From positions 1 to 44,395 of the forward strand of contig QHVI01000064.1 in the NCBI GenBank assembly GCA_003223515.1: a stretch of 44,395 nucleotides of DNA, written 5' to 3'. A program made the position numbers and the translations under genes. The notes under the pieces were generated by a model that saw nothing but the letters and a program-made list of their open reading frames with translations, was not told the origin of the DNA and made no database searches. Shown here in pieces: positions 26,714 through 35,652 of this stretch. Source of the stretch: Candidatus Angelobacter sp. Gp1-AA117 (GTDB lineage: Bacteria; Acidobacteriota; Terriglobia; Terriglobales; Acidobacteriaceae). The number at the start of each line of letters is the position of its first letter. Positions within the stretch are counted from its first letter, which is position 1.

Positions 26714-27095
26714 AAATCACATTGATATTTTGAAATGCGTAATTGACAATTCTAAATGCAGCAGTCACAGCACATCCGATTTGCCCCCTGGTGTGGCAAA
26801 GACATGCGCAACCATGAATCAGAATTTTCTTTCTTTGCCTTGAACTGCCCTTCACGTTGTGGTTGAGTTTTGCTTTTGGTTGCGGCTCCGCGTTGCGCTC
26901 TTTGCATTGCTAACATTCGAATTCTTCTCTGTTTGCGACGAATTCTCCCGCGCAGCCAAGGGCGCGTGCGGTCCAAAGGAGCAACACACCGCCAAATTCA
27001 ATACACATCAACTACTTTTGTACCTCTGCGTCCTTTGCGTCCTCTGCGGTTAAAAGGTTTTGGTTGTGGTTTCGCTGTGGTAAATGCACCAGGAC
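26714..27095. repeat. Intergenic interspersed word-repeat mosaic, copy 1
   Basis: Gene-free 382 nt. From about 26,855 to 27,080 it is built from words shared with 39,232-39,560: CATCAACTACTTTTG (27006-27020), CTGCGTCCTTTGCGTCC, CTGCGGTTAAAAGG, TTTTGGTTGTGG and TTTGCATTGCTAACA. It is non-coding; short open frames in it are Leu/Arg/Pro artefacts of the repeat. It lies downstream of ligD and upstream of the EamA gene. Confidence 0.8.
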
Positions 27096-28904
27096 TTACG
27101 CCGCGCTGCTCTCTTCTTCAGCTTCGCGAACCGCGTGTTCTGTCGGCTTGGGAAATTCAAACACGCACTCGCGCGGCTTCTTGTCGAGGCGCAGTCCCTG
27201 GAAGATGGGCGCCCGCATCTTGATCTCGCCGCTTTCGCCTTCGTGAGTCCATTCTGAGAATTTGATCTCCGCCACCAGTTCCAGTTTCACCCAGTTAGGA
27301 CGGCGCGAAGTCTCGATTTTTCGCCCGAAGGGATTCTCATTTCTCCTGAGTTTCTGCAGCTTCTTCCACATGGTGGCGTGCGATGTCTGGTTGAATCCGC
27401 TGCCTGCCTGTCCAACATGAACGAGCTTTCCTTGCTTGTCGTACAAGCCCAGAATCAGTGATCCGAAATGTTCCCGTGAACCACGAGGATCGGTGTATCC
27501 GGCAATCACGCATTCTTGTCTGCGGGTGATCTTAATCTTGAGCCACTCGCGTGAGCGCTTCTGCAGATACAATCCTGAACGCAATTTGCCTACAATGCCT
27601 TCAAGCCCACTTTCGCGTGCTACTTCAAAAAGGGCCGTACCCTGGGCAAGATGATGATCGGAGTAGCGCAGCAATCCGGTGCCGGAGGGCACAATGTGCC
27701 GCAGCATTTCCTTGCGCTGCTCCAGCGGCACACGCATCAGGTTGTAGCCGTTCAGGTACAGCAGGTCGAAGATGTAATAAACAATGGGAACGCTGGTGTC
27801 CCGTGACCGGAACTTGCCCGGATTGGTCATCCCGGTGCGCTGCTGCATCAGGCTGAAAGAAGAGTGCCCATGTTCATCAAGAGCGACGACCTCGCCATCC
27901 AGAATCGCGCTCTCCACCTTCAGCTTTTCCAAGGCGCGGGCAATCTCCGGAAATTCTTCTGTCAGCTCATTCTGGTTGCGCGAGACCATGCGGGCATCAC
28001 TTTTCTTGAGGAAGGTGACCGCGCGGTATCCATCCCACTTGATCTCATAGAGCCACTGATCATCATTAAAGGGCCCGTCCACCAGAGTAGCCAGCATGGG
28101 ATGGATGACTGAAGGCATGGCGCTGCGATATGCGCCTTCTATCGCCGTGGCCTTTGTTTTATCCAGCTCGCCTGGCTGCTGATCTTTTTTTTTACCGGCT
28201 GCTTTCCTGCCCGCCGTGGAAGATTTCTTCACCGGCTTCGCTTTGGCTGCGGCAGTCTTTTTGGTTTTGGCCAGCGTCTCACTGAGCCATTCAGCGCCTT
28301 TGCGTGTTGCGGCTTTGCGATTGCTCTGCCATTCCGCCGAGCCTTCATCTCCCGCAATCTCATCGAGGCTGCGCCCGGTCAGTACCGAGTAATCAAACTT
28401 GTCAATATCATAGCCCGGTTGGACAGAGTGATCCTTCTTCTTGATGAGCAGCCATTCTGTGCCTTTCGAGCCCGGACGGCGGGAGCGCATCCGCGCCAGC
28501 ACAAATTCGCCCTTGAGTTTCTCGCCGTTAAGCTGGAATTTCAAATCGCCCTTTTCCAGCATCTCTGACGGATTGCCGAGCGGCTCCCATGTTCCGGTAT
28601 CCCAAACCATCACATTGCCTGCACCGTAGTTCCCTTCAGGAATATTGCCTTCGAAGTGAAAATAGGAAACCGGATGGTCTTCCACCTGCATGGCCAGCCG
28701 TTTATTGGCCGGATCGAGTGACGGCCCTTTCGGTACCGCCCACGATTTCAGAACTCCGTCCATTTCCAGGCGAAAATCGTAGTGCAGGTGAGAAGCACGG
28801 TGCTTCTGCACCACAAAGCGCTGCCGGTTGCCGCGTTCCACCTTGCCCGCCGGTTCAGGCGTCTGGTCAAAATGCCGCTTGCGGTTATATTGCTCCAGTG
28901 CCAC
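27096..28904 (-). CDS. ligD: LigD-type ATP-dependent DNA ligase with 3'-phosphoesterase domain, no polymerase domain
   Basis: 602 aa. Phosphoesterase domain at about 1-160 ([42 protein letters not shown]), Lys-rich linker at about 205-250, then the ligase domain with adenylated Lys in [36 protein letters not shown] and EWLKIK, and an OB domain ending near 580. Bacterial LigD acts with Ku in non-homologous end joining; the full form also has a polymerase domain, which is absent. Ku is not in the window. GTG start at 28904. Monocistronic. Confidence 0.93.
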   Translation of the reverse strand: MALEQYNRKRHFDQTPEPAGKVERGNRQRFVVQKHRASHLHYDFRLEMDGVLKSWAVPKGPSLDPANKRLAMQVEDHPVSYFHFEGNIPEGNYGAGNVMVWDTGTWEPLGNPSEMLEKGDLKFQLNGEKLKGEFVLARMRSRRPGSKGTEWLLIKKKDHSVQPGYDIDKFDYSVLTGRSLDEIAGDEGSAEWQSNRKAATRKGAEWLSETLAKTKKTAAAKAKPVKKSSTAGRKAAGKKKDQQPGELDKTKATAIEGAYRSAMPSVIHPMLATLVDGPFNDDQWLYEIKWDGYRAVTFLKKSDARMVSRNQNELTEEFPEIARALEKLKVESAILDGEVVALDEHGHSSFSLMQQRTGMTNPGKFRSRDTSVPIVYYIFDLLYLNGYNLMRVPLEQRKEMLRHIVPSGTGLLRYSDHHLAQGTALFEVARESGLEGIVGKLRSGLYLQKRSREWLKIKITRRQECVIAGYTDPRGSREHFGSLILGLYDKQGKLVHVGQAGSGFNQTSHATMWKKLQKLRRNENPFGRKIETSRRPNWVKLELVAEIKFSEWTHEGESGEIKMRAPIFQGLRLDKKPRECVFEFPKPTEHAVREAEEESSAA

Positions 28905-29090
28905 ACCTACTTAGATGCCGGAAGACGGCTCTTGGCTTTGGCTTTCGGGTTCTTGAGATTTCTGATTGGTTGTTCGACGAGAACCTTCAATAGCTAATCC
29001 GTGAGTCTTCCACCGCGTGTGTGGGTTTAATTGGGGTGCATATTTTTTGAACGACGAGAATTTGAACGCATTCCCGTAAATTTCTGGTTT

Positions 29091-29142
29091 AGCTAAGAGC
29101 TAAGAGCCAAAAGCTAAAAGCCAATCGCCAAGGGCTAAAGGC
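29091..29142. repeat. Word array (GCTAAGAGC / AAAAGCTAAAAGCC units)
   Basis: Run of near-identical 9-12-nt units built on GCTAA(A/G)AGC and CCAA, about 40 nt before the nitroreductase start. Same style as the arrays at 29862, 30811, 33519, 37543 and 42309. Confidence 0.6.
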
Positions 29143-29180
29143 TTATTTACAATTGATCCTTCATAAAAAGGAGACCCCAA

Positions 29181-29861
29181 ATGGCGAAAGTTGCCGGTGA
29201 GAAGCCCTTCAGTGAAGTCATCAAAGACCGCCGCGCTACCAACAATTTTGAAGAAGTCCCCATACATGCGGCTGACCTGGAAAAAATCATTCGCGCTGGC
29301 CTGGAGGCTCCCAGCGGCTACAACCTGCAGCCCTGGCGTTTTATCGTAGTGCGCGAACGCGAGCAGAAGAAGAAGTTGCGGCAGGCAGCATTTGGGCAGC
29401 CCAAGGTAGAAGAAGCCAGCGCCGTAGTCGTAGCTTGCGGCGATCCCAAAGGCTGGAAGGACGGCGACCTCGAAGAGATGATCCGGCTGGCCCAAGAGCA
29501 TGGCATGAACGATGACAACCTGTTTAACACCATCCGGCAGAATGTAACGAACTTTTTGGGCGGCAATCCGGGAAAACCGGGCGGCACCGAGCCAACGTGG
29601 GACTTGTGGGTAAACCGTCACGTGATGATCGCCTTTACCACCATCATGTGGATGGCCGAAGCCCTGGGCTATGACACGGCCCCTATGGAGGGCTTCATGG
29701 AAAACCAGGTAAAACAGCTATTGCATATCCCTGAGCGTGTGCGTGTTGTGGCCATGCTCGCGATTGGCCGCCGCAAAGGCCCGGACAAACCTTATGGCGG
29801 ACGCTTCGATACCTCACGCACCATATTTGCCGAGGAGTGGGGGAAGAAGATTGAGTTTTAA
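29181..29861 (+). CDS. Nitroreductase-family FMN oxidoreductase
   Basis: 226 aa. FMN-binding signatures: KDRRATNNFEEVPI at about 15-28, and APSGYNLQPWRFIVV at about 43-57. The C-terminal region has MAEALGYDTAPMEGF and the end segment AIGRRKGPDKPYGGRF. Family members reduce nitro compounds, quinones or act in related redox steps with NAD(P)H; the native substrate is unknown. ATG 29181 with AAGGAG upstream. A word array starts right after its stop. Confidence 0.92.
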   Translation: MAKVAGEKPFSEVIKDRRATNNFEEVPIHAADLEKIIRAGLEAPSGYNLQPWRFIVVREREQKKKLRQAAFGQPKVEEASAVVVACGDPKGWKDGDLEEMIRLAQEHGMNDDNLFNTIRQNVTNFLGGNPGKPGGTEPTWDLWVNRHVMIAFTTIMWMAEALGYDTAPMEGFMENQVKQLLHIPERVRVVAMLAIGRRKGPDKPYGGRFDTSRTIFAEEWGKKIEF

Positions 29862-30369
29862 CCAATCGGGGCATCTGGAGATCGGGTCATCGGGTCATCG
29901 GAAAACCGGCGAGTACTGTCGTGTTCCCCGATTTCTCGCACTGATCAATATTTTTTTACTGCTGGCAATTTCAACCACTAACTCTCAAAACAGTCAGGCG
30001 AAAGACAATTCCTTCACCGAACAAACCGCCTCGAAGCTCCTCAATCAAGTTGCAGAGGGCCTGAATGGCCGCACAGTGAAAAAGATGCTTAGCGCTTTCG
30101 ATCTGACCAGGATGAATGGCGGCGTTGCATTCAAAGACCAGATCAGCGCGTTCTTCAATCAGACTGATTCCATCCGTGTTCATTTCAAGCTGCTGGAAGT
30201 CACAGACAACGTTACGGTAGTGGATGCCGAGATGGATATAACTCCGCACAGCGATCTTGCTCCACCGCAACATAAATACGTGCAACTCCGCTTCATCGCC
30301 GAAAATGGCCCCCACGGCTGGAAGTTTACTGACGTGCAGCCCAGAAATTTCTTCTCGCAGTCGAGTTGA
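29854..30369 (+). CDS. Unknown secreted small protein
   Basis: About 171 aa from TTG 29854, which overlaps the nitroreductase end by 8 nt; ATG 29794 is further upstream. No ATG, GTG or TTG lies close to the obvious signal sequence (LALINIFLLLAISTT near 29,940), so the start is unresolved. The mature part (ASKLLNQVAEGLNGRTVKKML, GGVAFKDQISAFFNQTDSIR, VTVVDAEMDITPHSD, KYVQLRFIAENGPHGWKFTD) resembles an NTF2/SnoaL-like fold. A GATCGGGTCATCGGG array occupies the 5' region and may have replaced the original start. Nudix gene follows 3 nt later. Confidence 0.65.
   Translation, partial: SFNQSGHLEIGSSGHRKTGEYCRVPRFLALINIFLLLAISTTNSQNSQAKDNSFTEQTASKLLNQVAEGLNGRTVKKMLSAFDLTRMNGGVAFKDQISAFFNQTDSIRVHFKLLEVTDNVTVVDAEMDITPHSDLAPPQHKYVQLRFIAENGPHGWKFTDVQPRNFFSQSS
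29862..29901. repeat. Word array (ATCGGGTC units)
   Basis: Starts immediately after the nitroreductase TAA. Units: ATCGGGGCATCTGG, then GATCGGGTC ATCGGGTC ATCGG. The inverse-orientation counterpart lies at 30811-30853, so the pair brackets the unknown gene and the Nudix gene. Confidence 0.7.
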
Positions 30370-30372
30370 TTC

Positions 30373-30810
30373 GTGAAACGTGAATATCCTGACCGGCCCA
30401 TCGTAGGTGTGGGCGCGGTGATCGTTGAAAATGGCCGGGTGTTGCTGGCTCGCCGGGGCAGGCCTCCGCTGCAAGGTCAATGGTCTTTGCCCGGAGGCGT
30501 GGTGGAACTGGGAGAGACGCTGCGTGCCGCCGCTGAACGTGAAGCACTGGAAGAAACCGGATTAGTGGTTGAAGCCGGAGAGGTGCTCGAAGTTCTGGAT
30601 CGGATCATTCCCGGCCAGACTGGTGCGCCCCAATATCACTATGTGCTGATCGACTTCCTGTGCTGCCGCCGTGGAGGCGAGTTACAAGCAGGAGGCGACG
30701 CATCCGAAGTGGCATGGGCTTCTGAAGCAGAGCTGAGCCGGTACCATTTAGAACAAATTGCCATTGAGGTAATCAAGAAGGGGTTTTATCTGGATAAGTC
30801 TCAAGGCTGA
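30373..30810 (+). CDS. Nudix hydrolase
   Basis: 145 aa, one Nudix domain. The Nudix box is complete: GGVVELGETLRAAAEREA then LEETGL, with the catalytic REALEE. It is preceded by VGVGAVIVENGRVLLARRG and WSLPGG, typical of ADP-ribose or nucleoside-diphosphate pyrophosphatases. GTG start at 30373, 3 nt after the upstream gene stop, so the two are probably co-transcribed. SD is weak. Substrate not predictable. Confidence 0.93.
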   Translation: MKREYPDRPIVGVGAVIVENGRVLLARRGRPPLQGQWSLPGGVVELGETLRAAAEREALEETGLVVEAGEVLEVLDRIIPGQTGAPQYHYVLIDFLCCRRGGELQAGGDASEVAWASEAELSRYHLEQIAIEVIKKGFYLDKSQG

Positions 30811-30853
30811 ACCCGATCACCCGATCCCCCGATCACGCGCGATCTCCCGATTC
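30811..30853. repeat. Word array (CCCGATCA units), inverse of the 29862 array
   Basis: Begins at the base after the Nudix TGA and ends at the convergent ubiX stop codon, filling the whole gap: ACCCGATCACCCGATCCC, CCGATCAC, then a GCGCGATC-CCGATT tail. Confidence 0.7.
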
Positions 30854-31453
30854 TTATCCCTTCCACTCATACGCATCCGGCTGGGGCAATCCAATAAACG
30901 CCAGCACGCGGCAGGCAAACTGGTGGGCCATCTCATCCAACCCTGCCGGACGGTTGTAGAACGTGGGGATCAGCGGATAGATCGTCGCTCCGGCCAAGGC
31001 CGCCAGATCCATGTTGCGGATGTGAATGCGGTTCAGGGGCGTCTCGCGCGTACACAGCACCAGTGGACGCTTTTCTTTCAGGCAAACATCCGCAGCGCGA
31101 TCGAGCAAGTTTGAAGCCAAACCATTAGCAATACGTGCCAAAGTCCCCATGCTGCACGGCAGGATGATCATGGCACCTGCAGGGTACGATCCGCTCGCAA
31201 TGTTAGCGCCAATGTCATCGTTGTTCTGCTGCTGAATCTTTTTCGCCTTGCCACCCAGAATCTGCTGCACCAGGTTATTGCGTCCTTTGATCGAAAGTTC
31301 TTCGGCAAAGACCCGCAAGGCATTATCAGAGACGATGAAGTTGACGTGCTTGATGCGCTGGTCGCGCTCCGCCGCCAGCAACAGGGCGCGGGTAAACGCC
31401 GCTCCGCTAGCGCCGGTGGCGGCGATGGTAAGGATTTGCGAAGGCTCTGGCAT
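30854..31453 (-). CDS. ubiX: Flavin prenyltransferase UbiX
   Basis: 199 aa from ATG 31453 (MPEPSQILTIAATGASGA), matching the family length; the frame is open further upstream but adds 51 non-conserved residues. Flavin-binding ATGASGAAF near the start, IILPCSMGTLARIANGLASNLLDRAADVCLKEKRPLVLCTRETPLN in separate conserved blocks, and TFYNRP. It prenylates FMN to make prFMN, the cofactor of UbiD-type decarboxylases. No UbiD is in the window. Convergent with the Nudix gene. Confidence 0.93.
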   Translation of the reverse strand: MPEPSQILTIAATGASGAAFTRALLLAAERDQRIKHVNFIVSDNALRVFAEELSIKGRNNLVQQILGGKAKKIQQQNNDDIGANIASGSYPAGAMIILPCSMGTLARIANGLASNLLDRAADVCLKEKRPLVLCTRETPLNRIHIRNMDLAALAGATIYPLIPTFYNRPAGLDEMAHQFACRVLAFIGLPQPDAYEWKG

Positions 31454-31753
31454 GCACTCGTCACGACCTTTGACTCCGGAAAACCGAAGAAGCACAAGGT
31501 CAAAATCTGAAGACAGTATATAAGGGACAGTCGTCTCGACGCATTCACCCGAGTAACAGCTTTTCCGGCTCAAGGTCCTGGCTTCCATCTGGCTCCCATC
31601 ATTCACAGCACCTGCTGCCGGCAGAGAATTTGGCCCTAAAATTTATTTGACAATAGAATTCCGAAGAAATCCTCGGCCTGCCGTGCTTTGTCGCTTGTTC
31701 GAGCGGGTTCAGCATTGCTAACTTCTTTGCAGCCGCTATTGCGGAGCATGCTC

Positions 31754-32689
31754 ATGAATCTGAGATTTTGCGCGTTCCTGCTTCTTGCCGTTGGCATGAT
31801 TGTATCGTTTCAATTTTCCGCCCATGCAAAACATGAAGACTTCCCCCGTTTGCCGGGTGCTGAATTGTTGACGGGATATCCTGGCGATGATCTTGCAATC
31901 ACCACTCCATCATCAACGTTGATTCTCCAGAAAGGCCACAATTCGAAGAGCGTCTTGCCCAGTATGTCGCGCGATGGCGGCATCATCGCAGCCAGTCAGT
32001 GGCGTCGGGATATTTCCCGGTCAATCTTTACCCTGGCTCTGGCTACATATTCGGTGCCGGATAAGCAATGGCGAGAATATGCAACATTGGAGTATTTCGG
32101 CTTTTTGGCCATTTCACCTGATGGCTCCAAAATGGCTTACGCCACAGCAAAACCGGATGCTCCTGGCGGTGTGCGCATATTTGTGATTGACCTGAAGACA
32201 GGAAGGGAAACTGCTAGTCCGGTCATTGGTCATCATGAGTCTATTGGCATGAGTTGGTCGCCCGACGGAAGCCGAATCGCCTTCGGCATGAGTCAATCCC
32301 CTTTTGCAGCCCCTGATCGGCCTGTAATCAAAATCCTGGAGGTGGAGACCGGCAGAACTTCTACAGTTGCGGAGGGCCAGATGCCAGCCTGGTCACCATC
32401 AGGAGAATGGATCGCCTATCTCGACCCTGAAGACCGGCCCAATCGTGTATTGATGGTCCACCCTGATGGCTCCGGGGGCAAAACCCTTGTGACTCTTGGA
32501 GGTGACAGAATATTTCACCATGCTGCGCCTATTGTCTGGTCGCCGGATTCAGCCAGGCTGCTGCTGAATGAAATTGATAATCCTGACACATATACTTTCA
32601 AAATACATCTCTTCGATCTTGCCACGCTGAAGCTGAAAACAAAATTCAAGAATACAGTGCCTGTTTATGGGTGGACAGAACTCAAATAA
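31754..32689 (+). CDS. Secreted TolB/WD40-like beta-propeller protein
   Basis: 311 aa from ATG 31754, chosen because a signal peptide starts there (MNLRFCAFLLLAVGMIV, cleavage after SAHA). The mature protein has PD40-type blades: LAISPDGSKMAYAT, MSWSPDGSRIAFGM, PAWSPSGEWIAYLD and IVWSPDSARLLLNE, each with the SPDG turn. Such periplasmic propellers bind proteins or peptidoglycan partners; no enzyme motif is visible. Divergent from ubiX. 82 nt before larB. Confidence 0.85.
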   Translation: MNLRFCAFLLLAVGMIVSFQFSAHAKHEDFPRLPGAELLTGYPGDDLAITTPSSTLILQKGHNSKSVLPSMSRDGGIIAASQWRRDISRSIFTLALATYSVPDKQWREYATLEYFGFLAISPDGSKMAYATAKPDAPGGVRIFVIDLKTGRETASPVIGHHESIGMSWSPDGSRIAFGMSQSPFAAPDRPVIKILEVETGRTSTVAEGQMPAWSPSGEWIAYLDPEDRPNRVLMVHPDGSGGKTLVTLGGDRIFHHAAPIVWSPDSARLLLNEIDNPDTYTFKIHLFDLATLKLKTKFKNTVPVYGWTELK

Positions 32690-32771
32690 CGACCGCCTGT
32701 TTGCAATTGCGGCCAGCAACACCCTATCTTTAAAGAGATTCCTCGCGCCCTTGGAATCCACATAAGAACAG

Positions 32772-33518
32772 ATGGACGCTGCCACGCTACGCAAACTCAT
32801 GCAGGATGTGAAGAAGGGGTCTCTCAGCCCCGATGAGGCGGTGGCCCGCCTGCGTCATCTTCCTTTTGAAGATCTCGGCTTTGCCAAGGTGGACCACCAC
32901 CGCAGGCTGCGCACCGGCATGCCGGAGGTAATTTTTTCACGGGGCAAGAGCCCCCAGCAGGTTGCCGGAATTTTCAAGAAGCTGGCGGCCAAAGGCAGCA
33001 ACGTGCTGGCCACCAAGGCTGACGCTGCTCATTTCCGTGCTGTCAAGAAGGTTTTAAACAAAGCTGAATACCACGAATTGGCCCAGGCCATCGTCCTCAA
33101 GCAGGACACGACGAAGTACGGCAAAGGAATGATTGCCGTAGTCTCGGCAGGAACCAGTGACATCCCGGTTGCGGAAGAAGCGCTGGTTACGGCCGATGTG
33201 ATGGGCAATGATGTGGCCCATGTTTATGATGTCGGTGTGGCCGGAATTCATCGCCTGCTGGCGAACAAAAGCGTTCTTGAAAACGCGCGGGTCGTAATCG
33301 TTTGCGCCGGAATGGAAGGTGCGCTGCCCAGCGTTGTCGGTGGACTCGTGGGCGTACCTGTGATCGCCGTTCCTACAAGCATCGGCTACGGCGCAGCCTT
33401 TAAAGGACTGGCCGCGCTGCTGGGCATGCTGAATTCCTGCGCCTCCAACGTCAGCGTGGTCAACATCGATAACGGCTTTGGGGCGGGATATGTGGCCTCA
33501 ATGATTAATCGTTTGTAA
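32772..33518 (+). CDS. larB: LarB, nickel-pincer cofactor biosynthesis (NaAD carboxylase/hydrolase)
   Basis: 248 aa, full length. The C-terminal part has the AIR-carboxylase-like (PurE-type) fold: [85 protein letters not shown]. LarB carboxylates the nicotinate ring of NaAD as the first step of the nickel-pincer cofactor of lactate racemase LarA. The partners larA, larC and larE are not in the window. Convergent with purB. Confidence 0.95.
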   Translation: MDAATLRKLMQDVKKGSLSPDEAVARLRHLPFEDLGFAKVDHHRRLRTGMPEVIFSRGKSPQQVAGIFKKLAAKGSNVLATKADAAHFRAVKKVLNKAEYHELAQAIVLKQDTTKYGKGMIAVVSAGTSDIPVAEEALVTADVMGNDVAHVYDVGVAGIHRLLANKSVLENARVVIVCAGMEGALPSVVGGLVGVPVIAVPTSIGYGAAFKGLAALLGMLNSCASNVSVVNIDNGFGAGYVASMINRL

Positions 33519-33640
33519 CCGGAATGGGTAAATGAGTAATTTGGTAAATGAGTAAATGAAACTTACATCGTCGGCAACCACATACCCCTTCACTCGCCCA
33601 ATTTACCCAATTACCAGCTTACTCATTTACCCATTCTGCT
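33519..33640. repeat. Word array forming a 17-bp inverted repeat between larB and purB
   Basis: Left arm AATGGGTAAATGAGTAA (33523-33539) is the exact reverse complement of 33619-33635. Extra GGTAAATGAGTAAAT and ATTTACCCAATTACC units lie between. The purB stop codon (33627-33629) is inside the right arm, and the larB stop is 4 nt before the left arm. It could fold as a bidirectional hairpin with a loop of about 79 nt. Confidence 0.8.
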
Positions 33641-34934
33641 GCTTCCCAAACACCCGCTCGAAAATCTGGTCTACGTTGCGCAACTGCCGGTCCAGGCTGA
33701 AGGCCCGCTCGATCTGTTCTTGTGGCACACGCGAGGTGATCTCCTTGTCGTTCATCACCAATTCGCGGAAATTCAGCTCTTCTTTCCAGGCGCGCATGGC
33801 GTGGCTCTGTACCAGGCGATAAGCGTCTTCACGTGACATGCCGTGCTCGGCCAGATCGAGCAGAAGCTGTCCGCTGAACACCAGCCCTCCGGTGCTCTCC
33901 AGGTTCTTCATCATGCGCTTTGGATACGCCAGCAGCGTGTCGATGAGGTTGGTGGTGCGGTTCAAGAGGTAGTCTGTGAGAATCGTGGAATCGGGCAGGA
34001 TCACGCGTTCTACCGATGAATGCGAGATATCGCGCTCGTGCCAGAGCGGCACATTCTCATAAGCAGCCTGGGAGTTGGCGCGCACCACCCGCGCCAGTCC
34101 GGAAATCTGCTCGCAGTTCACAGGGTTACGCTTGTGCGGCATGGCCGATGAGCCCTTTTGCTTTTCACTGAAATACTCTTCCGCTTCACGCACTTCTGTC
34201 CGCTGTAAGTGTCGAATTTCGGTGGCGATCTTGTCCAGGGTGGCAGTGATGACCGCGAGCGTAGCCACATAGTAGGCGTGGCGGTCCCGCTGGATTACCT
34301 GCGACGAGATAGGTGCGGGCTCCAGCCCCAGACGCCGGCAGATTTTCTCTTCCAGATCGGGTTCCAGATGGGCGAATGTGCCTACAGCGCCTGAGAGCTT
34401 GCCTACGCGCATCTCTTCGGCGGTACGTTCAAAGCGCGTGATATTGCGCACCATCTCGGCATACCAGTTTGCCAGCTTTAACCCAAAAGTGGTCGGCTCG
34501 GCATGGATGCCGTGGGTGCGTCCGATAATCGGCGTGTGCTTGAATTCGTGAGCGCGGCGGTTGAGTACATCCCGAAGCCGCTTTAAGTCTTCCAAAATCA
34601 GTTGGGAGGCTTCTTTAACCTGCAACGCCTGAGCCGTATCCACAACATCATTGGAAGTCAGGCCATAATGCAGCCAGCGGGCATGAGGGCCAATTTTTTC
34701 AGCCACTGCCGTAGTGAAGGCAATCACGTCGTGCTTCACCTCAGCCTCAATGTCCTGAATGCATTGCAGATCGAAATCGCCGCGTTCGGCAATTGCCTGC
34801 GCGGCCTCCTGCGGTACGATTCCGGCCTCTGCCAGGGTCAGGCTGGCGGCGGTTTCTACCTGCAGCCAGCAGCGGTATTTATTTTCGTCACTCCAGATGC
34901 TGCCCATCTGTGGGCGCGTATAACGGGGGATCAT
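33627..34934 (-). CDS. purB: Adenylosuccinate lyase
   Basis: 435 aa from ATG 34934 (MIPRYTRPQMGSIWSDENKY), the usual family start; a GTG at 34961 adds nine non-conserved residues. Fumarase/aspartase superfamily signature GSSAMPHKRNP is present, with catalytic-region blocks HYGLTSNDVVDTA and GRTHGIHAEPTTFG. It makes AICAR and AMP by releasing fumarate in purine synthesis. The C-terminus ends QQNG with the stop codon inside a word array. Divergent from the MarR-ClC pair. Confidence 0.97.
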   Translation of the reverse strand: MIPRYTRPQMGSIWSDENKYRCWLQVETAASLTLAEAGIVPQEAAQAIAERGDFDLQCIQDIEAEVKHDVIAFTTAVAEKIGPHARWLHYGLTSNDVVDTAQALQVKEASQLILEDLKRLRDVLNRRAHEFKHTPIIGRTHGIHAEPTTFGLKLANWYAEMVRNITRFERTAEEMRVGKLSGAVGTFAHLEPDLEEKICRRLGLEPAPISSQVIQRDRHAYYVATLAVITATLDKIATEIRHLQRTEVREAEEYFSEKQKGSSAMPHKRNPVNCEQISGLARVVRANSQAAYENVPLWHERDISHSSVERVILPDSTILTDYLLNRTTNLIDTLLAYPKRMMKNLESTGGLVFSGQLLLDLAEHGMSREDAYRLVQSHAMRAWKEELNFRELVMNDKEITSRVPQEQIERAFSLDRQLRNVDQIFERVFGKQQNG

Positions 34935-35056
34935 ATTTTGTCGGTTCCCAAGAGGGAACACCGATGATAAATGCTGGAAGATAAGTGTGCTACCTTCCCG
35001 CTTGCAGCATTAGGACGGGCACCGGATAATGTAGAGCCCACTTGAATCAGGAGGCC

Positions 35057-35085
35057 CTTTGGCGGGTGAAAAGTTTCCGCCAAAG
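35057..35085. promoter_or_regulatory. Perfect 9-bp hairpin in the purB-marR divergent region
   Basis: CTTTGGCGG / CCGCCAAAG around an 11-nt loop (GTGAAAAGTTT), extended by GGC/GCC after one mismatch. No U-run on either side. The palindromic geometry also suits a dimeric repressor such as the adjacent MarR protein. Confidence 0.45.
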
Positions 35086-35136
35086 AGCCCAGGCTCGAAT
35101 CTAGCAGATAGCCAAATTGTATCGCAGAGCGATAAA

Positions 35137-35652
35137 ATGTCAAAGGAAAAAGCGCAACCCAAACCGTTGACCGAAACTGAATATAAAGCATTGGCGGAAT
35201 TCCGTTACCAGATCCGCAAGTTCCTGCGGCACATGGAAGAGCACGCGCGCGAACTCGGGCAAAACCCGCAGCAGTACCAGGTTTTGCTGGCCATTGAGGG
35301 ACTGCCCTCGGGAGCCAGACCGATGATCAGCACGCTGGCAGAACGCATGCAGCTCAACCACAACAGTATGGTGGAGCTGGTGGACCGCTGCGAAGAACGC
35401 GGGCTGATTCGCCGCGCGCGCTCCGGGGCTGACCGCCGGCAGGTGGAACTGGTGATTACCGCTGACGGGCATGCCATCCTGCGCAAGCTGGCCAATGGGG
35501 CGCGGCAGGAATTGCGTACTATTGGGCCATCCATGGCCGAGGCGTTGCAATCTCTCTTAGAGGAACTGCATCTGCCGAAATCGGGGGCTGAAAATGGACG
35601 GCAGCGATTGGGAAAAGCGAAGAAAACGAGTCAGGAATCGAGTGAACAATAA
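35137..35652 (+). CDS. MarR-family transcriptional regulator
   Basis: 171 aa from ATG 35137 (MSKEKAQPK); an upstream TTG at 35059 lies in the hairpin and is unlikely. The winged-helix core is visible: YQVLLAIEGLP, STLAERMQLNHNSMVELVDRCEERGLIRR with the recognition helix, and the wing ARSGADRRQVELVITADGHAIL with the conserved DRR. MarR proteins bind palindromes as dimers and often respond to phenolic ligands. Overlaps the ClC gene start by 11 nt, so they form a translationally coupled pair. Likely autoregulated through the nearby palindrome. Confidence 0.92.
   Translation: MSKEKAQPKPLTETEYKALAEFRYQIRKFLRHMEEHARELGQNPQQYQVLLAIEGLPSGARPMISTLAERMQLNHNSMVELVDRCEERGLIRRARSGADRRQVELVITADGHAILRKLANGARQELRTIGPSMAEALQSLLEELHLPKSGAENGRQRLGKAKKTSQESSEQ

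Noticed and set aside
29971-30480. 169-codon minus-strand frame opposite the secreted protein and Nudix gene
   Set aside because: It overlaps the Nudix domain on the other strand and shows no motif.
29862-33640. CRISPR array
   Set aside because: The word arrays have 8-12-nt periods with no regular spacers and no cas genes nearby.
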